From: an uncultured Synechococcus sp.
GTDB taxonomy: Bacteria; Cyanobacteriota; Cyanobacteriia; PCC-6307; Cyanobiaceae
Assembly: GCA_937930135.1 (NCBI GenBank)
Contig: CALGVO010000179.1
Coordinates: forward strand, 1 to 7,982
Reading direction: 5' to 3'
Length of the DNA: 7,982 bases
Position 1 is the first letter of the stretch. Every line of letters starts with the position of its first letter. The position numbers and the translations under genes were made by a program. The notes beneath the pieces were generated by a model. It did no database searches and was not told the DNA's origin. It saw nothing but the letters and a program-made list of their open reading frames with translations. Shown piece by piece: positions 6,303 through 7,982 of the stretch.

Positions 6303-7444
6303 GCGCTGCGCCTCCGGCTGGTCTCGGAGGGTTCCGGCAAAGCCTCGGCACTGATCAGCGCTTCGAGCAGATCGGTGTCGCTCACCGGGAAGGGCAGATG
6401 GTGCAGATCGGAGTCGGGGCGACAGGCGAAGCGGCAGGCCTGGCGCAACTCGTGCAATCCCACCTGGTCGAGCCCGAGATCAGCGAGGCTGACCGGAAGA
6501 CCGAGATCCCTGAGCAGCGGGAGGAGCTGGCGGCGGGCCTGGTGCGCCAGCCGGTTGCCGCCGAGCTTCTCCTCCAGCCGCAGTTGCACCAGAATCCCGA
6601 ATCCCACTTTCTCGCCATGCAGGCTGTTGTGGCAGGCCTGCAGCTGGGTGAGGCCGTTATGCACGGCGTGGGCGGCGACGGTGCGGCACTGGGGACCCCC
6701 CAGCCCCCCGATCACCCCTGCGGTGAGGGCGCTGGCTTCGGCGACGCGAATCCAGGCGTCGCTCTGGGGATCGCGGCAGGCTTCACGGGCATCGATCAGC
6801 AACTGGTCGCGCAACACGCGGGCCATCTGCACCGCTTGTTGAATCAGTCCGTCCTGGCTGGAGCCGCTGCTCACGGAGGACTCATACCACTTCGCCAGGG
6901 CATCGGCGACGCCACTGGCGAGGGTGCGGGGTGGCGCCTGCCGCACCAGACCGTGATCAAAAACGAGGAGATCGGGGCAACGGGTGAGGGCCTGATCGCG
7001 TAGGAAAGCTCCCTCCGGTGAATAGATGTTCGCCAGAGCCGTCCAGCCGGCGCAGGTGGCGGCACTGAGGGGCACGGTGATGCAGGGAAGCTGCAAACGA
7101 TCCGCCAACCACTTGCCGGCATCCAGCACCTTGCCACCGCCGGAGGCGATCAGGCCATCCACGGCTTCGGCCCTGAGGCGCGCCTCCAGGCGTACCAGGT
7201 CGGTATCGCAGCAGTCGTGCTCCAGTGTCTCCAGCGTCACCTGCAGCCCGGAGGCGGTTAGGTCGCTGGCCAGGCGTTGACGCAGTGCTGCGGTGGCACC
7301 GCTGCGCCCGAGCAGAACGGGGCGCTGGCTGAGAGCCTGGATGCGGGGTAGCGCATCCGACCAGGCCCCTGGACCACGGAGCACCGTGGCCGGGGCAATC
7401 GCATGGCTGGCCAGGGGCAGCGATGCAGCGGATTGGCTCGTCAT
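6299..7444 (-). CDS. Iron-containing alcohol dehydrogenase superfamily protein, glycerol-dehydrogenase-like
   Basis: This 381-residue protein has the glycerol dehydrogenase (GldA)-type fold: an N-terminal nucleotide-binding half and a C-terminal helical metal-binding half. The NAD-binding motif SGGGKVLDAGKWLAD is at residues 101-115. Metal ligands by family alignment are D181 (SGVADALAKWYE), H259 (AAHAVHNGLT) and H276 (LHGEKVGFG); all are present, so a Zn or Fe site is likely. The motif that in GldA reads ASTDAP.SAL..IY is here AATCAGWTALANIY (128-141). The Asp that contacts glycerol in GldA is thus replaced by C131, which argues against simple glycerol oxidation. It starts at the ATG at 7442-7444, 8 bp after the clpC stop and without a strong ribosome site; its end overlaps the hydrolase TTG start. 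Glycerol-1-phosphate dehydrogenase and 3-dehydroquinate synthase are more distant relatives. Substrate unknown. Confidence 0.88.
   Translation of the reverse strand: MTSQSAASLPLASHAIAPATVLRGPGAWSDALPRIQALSQRPVLLGRSGATAALRQRLASDLTASGLQVTLETLEHDCCDTDLVRLEARLRAEAVDGLIASGGGKVLDAGKWLADRLQLPCITVPLSAATCAGWTALANIYSPEGAFLRDQALTRCPDLLVFDHGLVRQAPPRTLASGVADALAKWYESSVSSGSSQDGLIQQAVQMARVLRDQLLIDAREACRDPQSDAWIRVAEASALTAGVIGGLGGPQCRTVAAHAVHNGLTQLQACHNSLHGEKVGFGILVQLRLEEKLGGNRLAHQARRQLLPLLRDLGLPVSLADLGLDQVGLHELRQACRFACRPDSDLHHLPFPVSDTDLLEALISAEALPEPSETSRRRSA
6311..6315 (-). promoter_or_regulatory. Strong ribosome binding site supporting a TTG start for the hydrolase
   Basis: GGAGG on the minus strand lies eight bases before the TTG at 6300-6302 and inside the end of the dehydrogenase gene. 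With no in-frame ATG nearby, it fixes the rare TTG start. Confidence 0.6.
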
Positions 7445-7452
7445 GGCTGTGG

Positions 7453-7982
7453 TCAGAGTCCAGCGCTCGCGAGTTCCGGCGTTGCCGGCGCGGGGCTGCT
7501 GGTGCCGTGACGCACCACCACCTGCTTGTTCTCATCCACGTCAACCTCCACGGCATCTCCATCTTTGATCCGCCCCGAGAGGACCTCTTCGGCGAGGCTG
7601 TCCTCGAGCAGACGCATCACGGCACGACGCAGGGGGCGTGCGCCGTAGGCGGGGTTATAGCCCTCTTCCACGAGCCGCTCCTTGAAGGCATCCGACACCG
7701 TGAGCGTGATCCCTTTCTCGCCGATCCGGGAGAAGACCTCGCGCAACATGATCTCGGCGATTTCCTTCACCTCGTCGCGGTTGAGCTGACGGAACACGAT
7801 GATTTCGTCCAGACGGTTGAGAAATTCCGGCCGGAAGTATTGCTTGAGTTCCTCATTCACCAGGGAACGGATTCGGTTGTATTGATTCTCTTCGGCGTTT
7901 TCGCCGGAGAATTCGAATCCGAGGCCGCCGCCACCCTTCTCGATCACCTTCGAACCGATGTTCGAGGTCATGATCACCAGGG
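7453..7982 (-). CDS. clpC: ATP-dependent Clp protease ATP-binding subunit ClpC, C-terminal part (5' end outside window)
   Basis: These are the last roughly 175 codons of a ClpC-type HSP100 unfoldase, which feeds substrates to the ClpP protease in the cytoplasm. The fragment begins in the second AAA+ domain: sensor 1 region LVIMTSNIGSK, then the Gly-rich insert KGGGGLGFEF. FRPEFLNRLDEIIVF follows and carries the arginine finger. Next come the small C-terminal subdomain and the sensor-2 motif GARPLRR, about 65 residues from the end. The short tail (SSPAPATPELASAGL) is low-complexity and typically variable. In the window the gene continues beyond 7982; the GTG at 7975-7977 is an internal codon, not a start. 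The dehydrogenase gene follows after only 8 bp on the same strand, so read-through from clpC is likely. ClpB is a less likely alternative given the VIMTSNIGSKVIEKGGG-type sequence. Confidence 0.93.
   Translation of the reverse strand, partial: LVIMTSNIGSKVIEKGGGGLGFEFSGENAEENQYNRIRSLVNEELKQYFRPEFLNRLDEIIVFRQLNRDEVKEIAEIMLREVFSRIGEKGITLTVSDAFKERLVEEGYNPAYGARPLRRAVMRLLEDSLAEEVLSGRIKDGDAVEVDVDENKQVVVRHGTSSPAPATPELASAGL

Noticed and set aside
5541..6842. A 433-codon open frame on the plus strand opposite the hydrolase and dehydrogenase
   Set aside because: It crosses two intact, recognisable genes on the other strand and has no motif of its own.
1..7982. Search for tRNA, rRNA, CRISPR, insertion sequence, phage or defence genes
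   Set aside because: No cloverleaf-like stretch, spaced direct repeats, transposase motifs or terminal inverted repeats were seen by eye, and coding genes fill nearly all of the window.

Overview
This window looks like ordinary core chromosome of a picocyanobacterium of the Synechococcus/Cyanobium type. The DNA is GC-rich and densely coded. It carries three perfect copies of the cyanobacterial palindrome HIP1 (GCGATCGC), far more than chance predicts for 8 kb. The proteins also fit: a ClpC-type Clp ATPase tail, an ABC1/UbiB-family kinase of cyanobacterial/plastid style, a short fold-I Orn/Lys/Arg decarboxylase without a wing domain, and a group-2-like sigma factor. The genus is an inference from recognised protein style, not from a search.

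Layout, left to right. (1) 1-164, plus: the last 53 codons of a sigma-70-type factor. (2) 172-2408, minus: an ABC1/UbiB kinase gene (705-2408) followed by a small three-helix membrane protein of unknown function (172-651). This pair converges on the sigma gene with only 7 bp between stop codons. (3) 2491-4779, plus: a PLP-dependent decarboxylase and, 9 bp later, cdsA for CDP-diacylglycerol synthase. This pair diverges from the kinase gene; the short region between them (2409-2490) must hold the decarboxylase promoter and probably the kinase promoter. (4) 4795-7982, minus: the 3' end of clpC, then a glycerol-dehydrogenase-like enzyme, an alpha/beta hydrolase and a DUF2993 protein. These are packed with an 8-bp gap and then two stop/start overlaps (TTGA and ATGA), so they look translationally coupled. 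This block converges on cdsA, and a 7-bp inverted repeat there contains both stop codons.

Functionally there is a loose membrane-lipid and isoprenoid-quinone flavour: CdsA makes the phospholipid precursor, DUF2993 proteins are related to lipid-binding LmeA, ABC1/UbiB proteins act in quinone or lipid homeostasis, and a small membrane protein sits beside the kinase. Apart from cdsA, no pathway link can be shown from the sequence.

I found no mobile element, CRISPR array, tRNA, rRNA or phage gene, and no non-coding stretch longer than about 100 bases. I do not see a new biological system. The points most worth a second look are the Asp-to-Cys change in the substrate motif of the dehydrogenase, the altered -35-reading helix of the sigma tail, the unknown membrane protein next to the kinase, and the coupled genes behind clpC.
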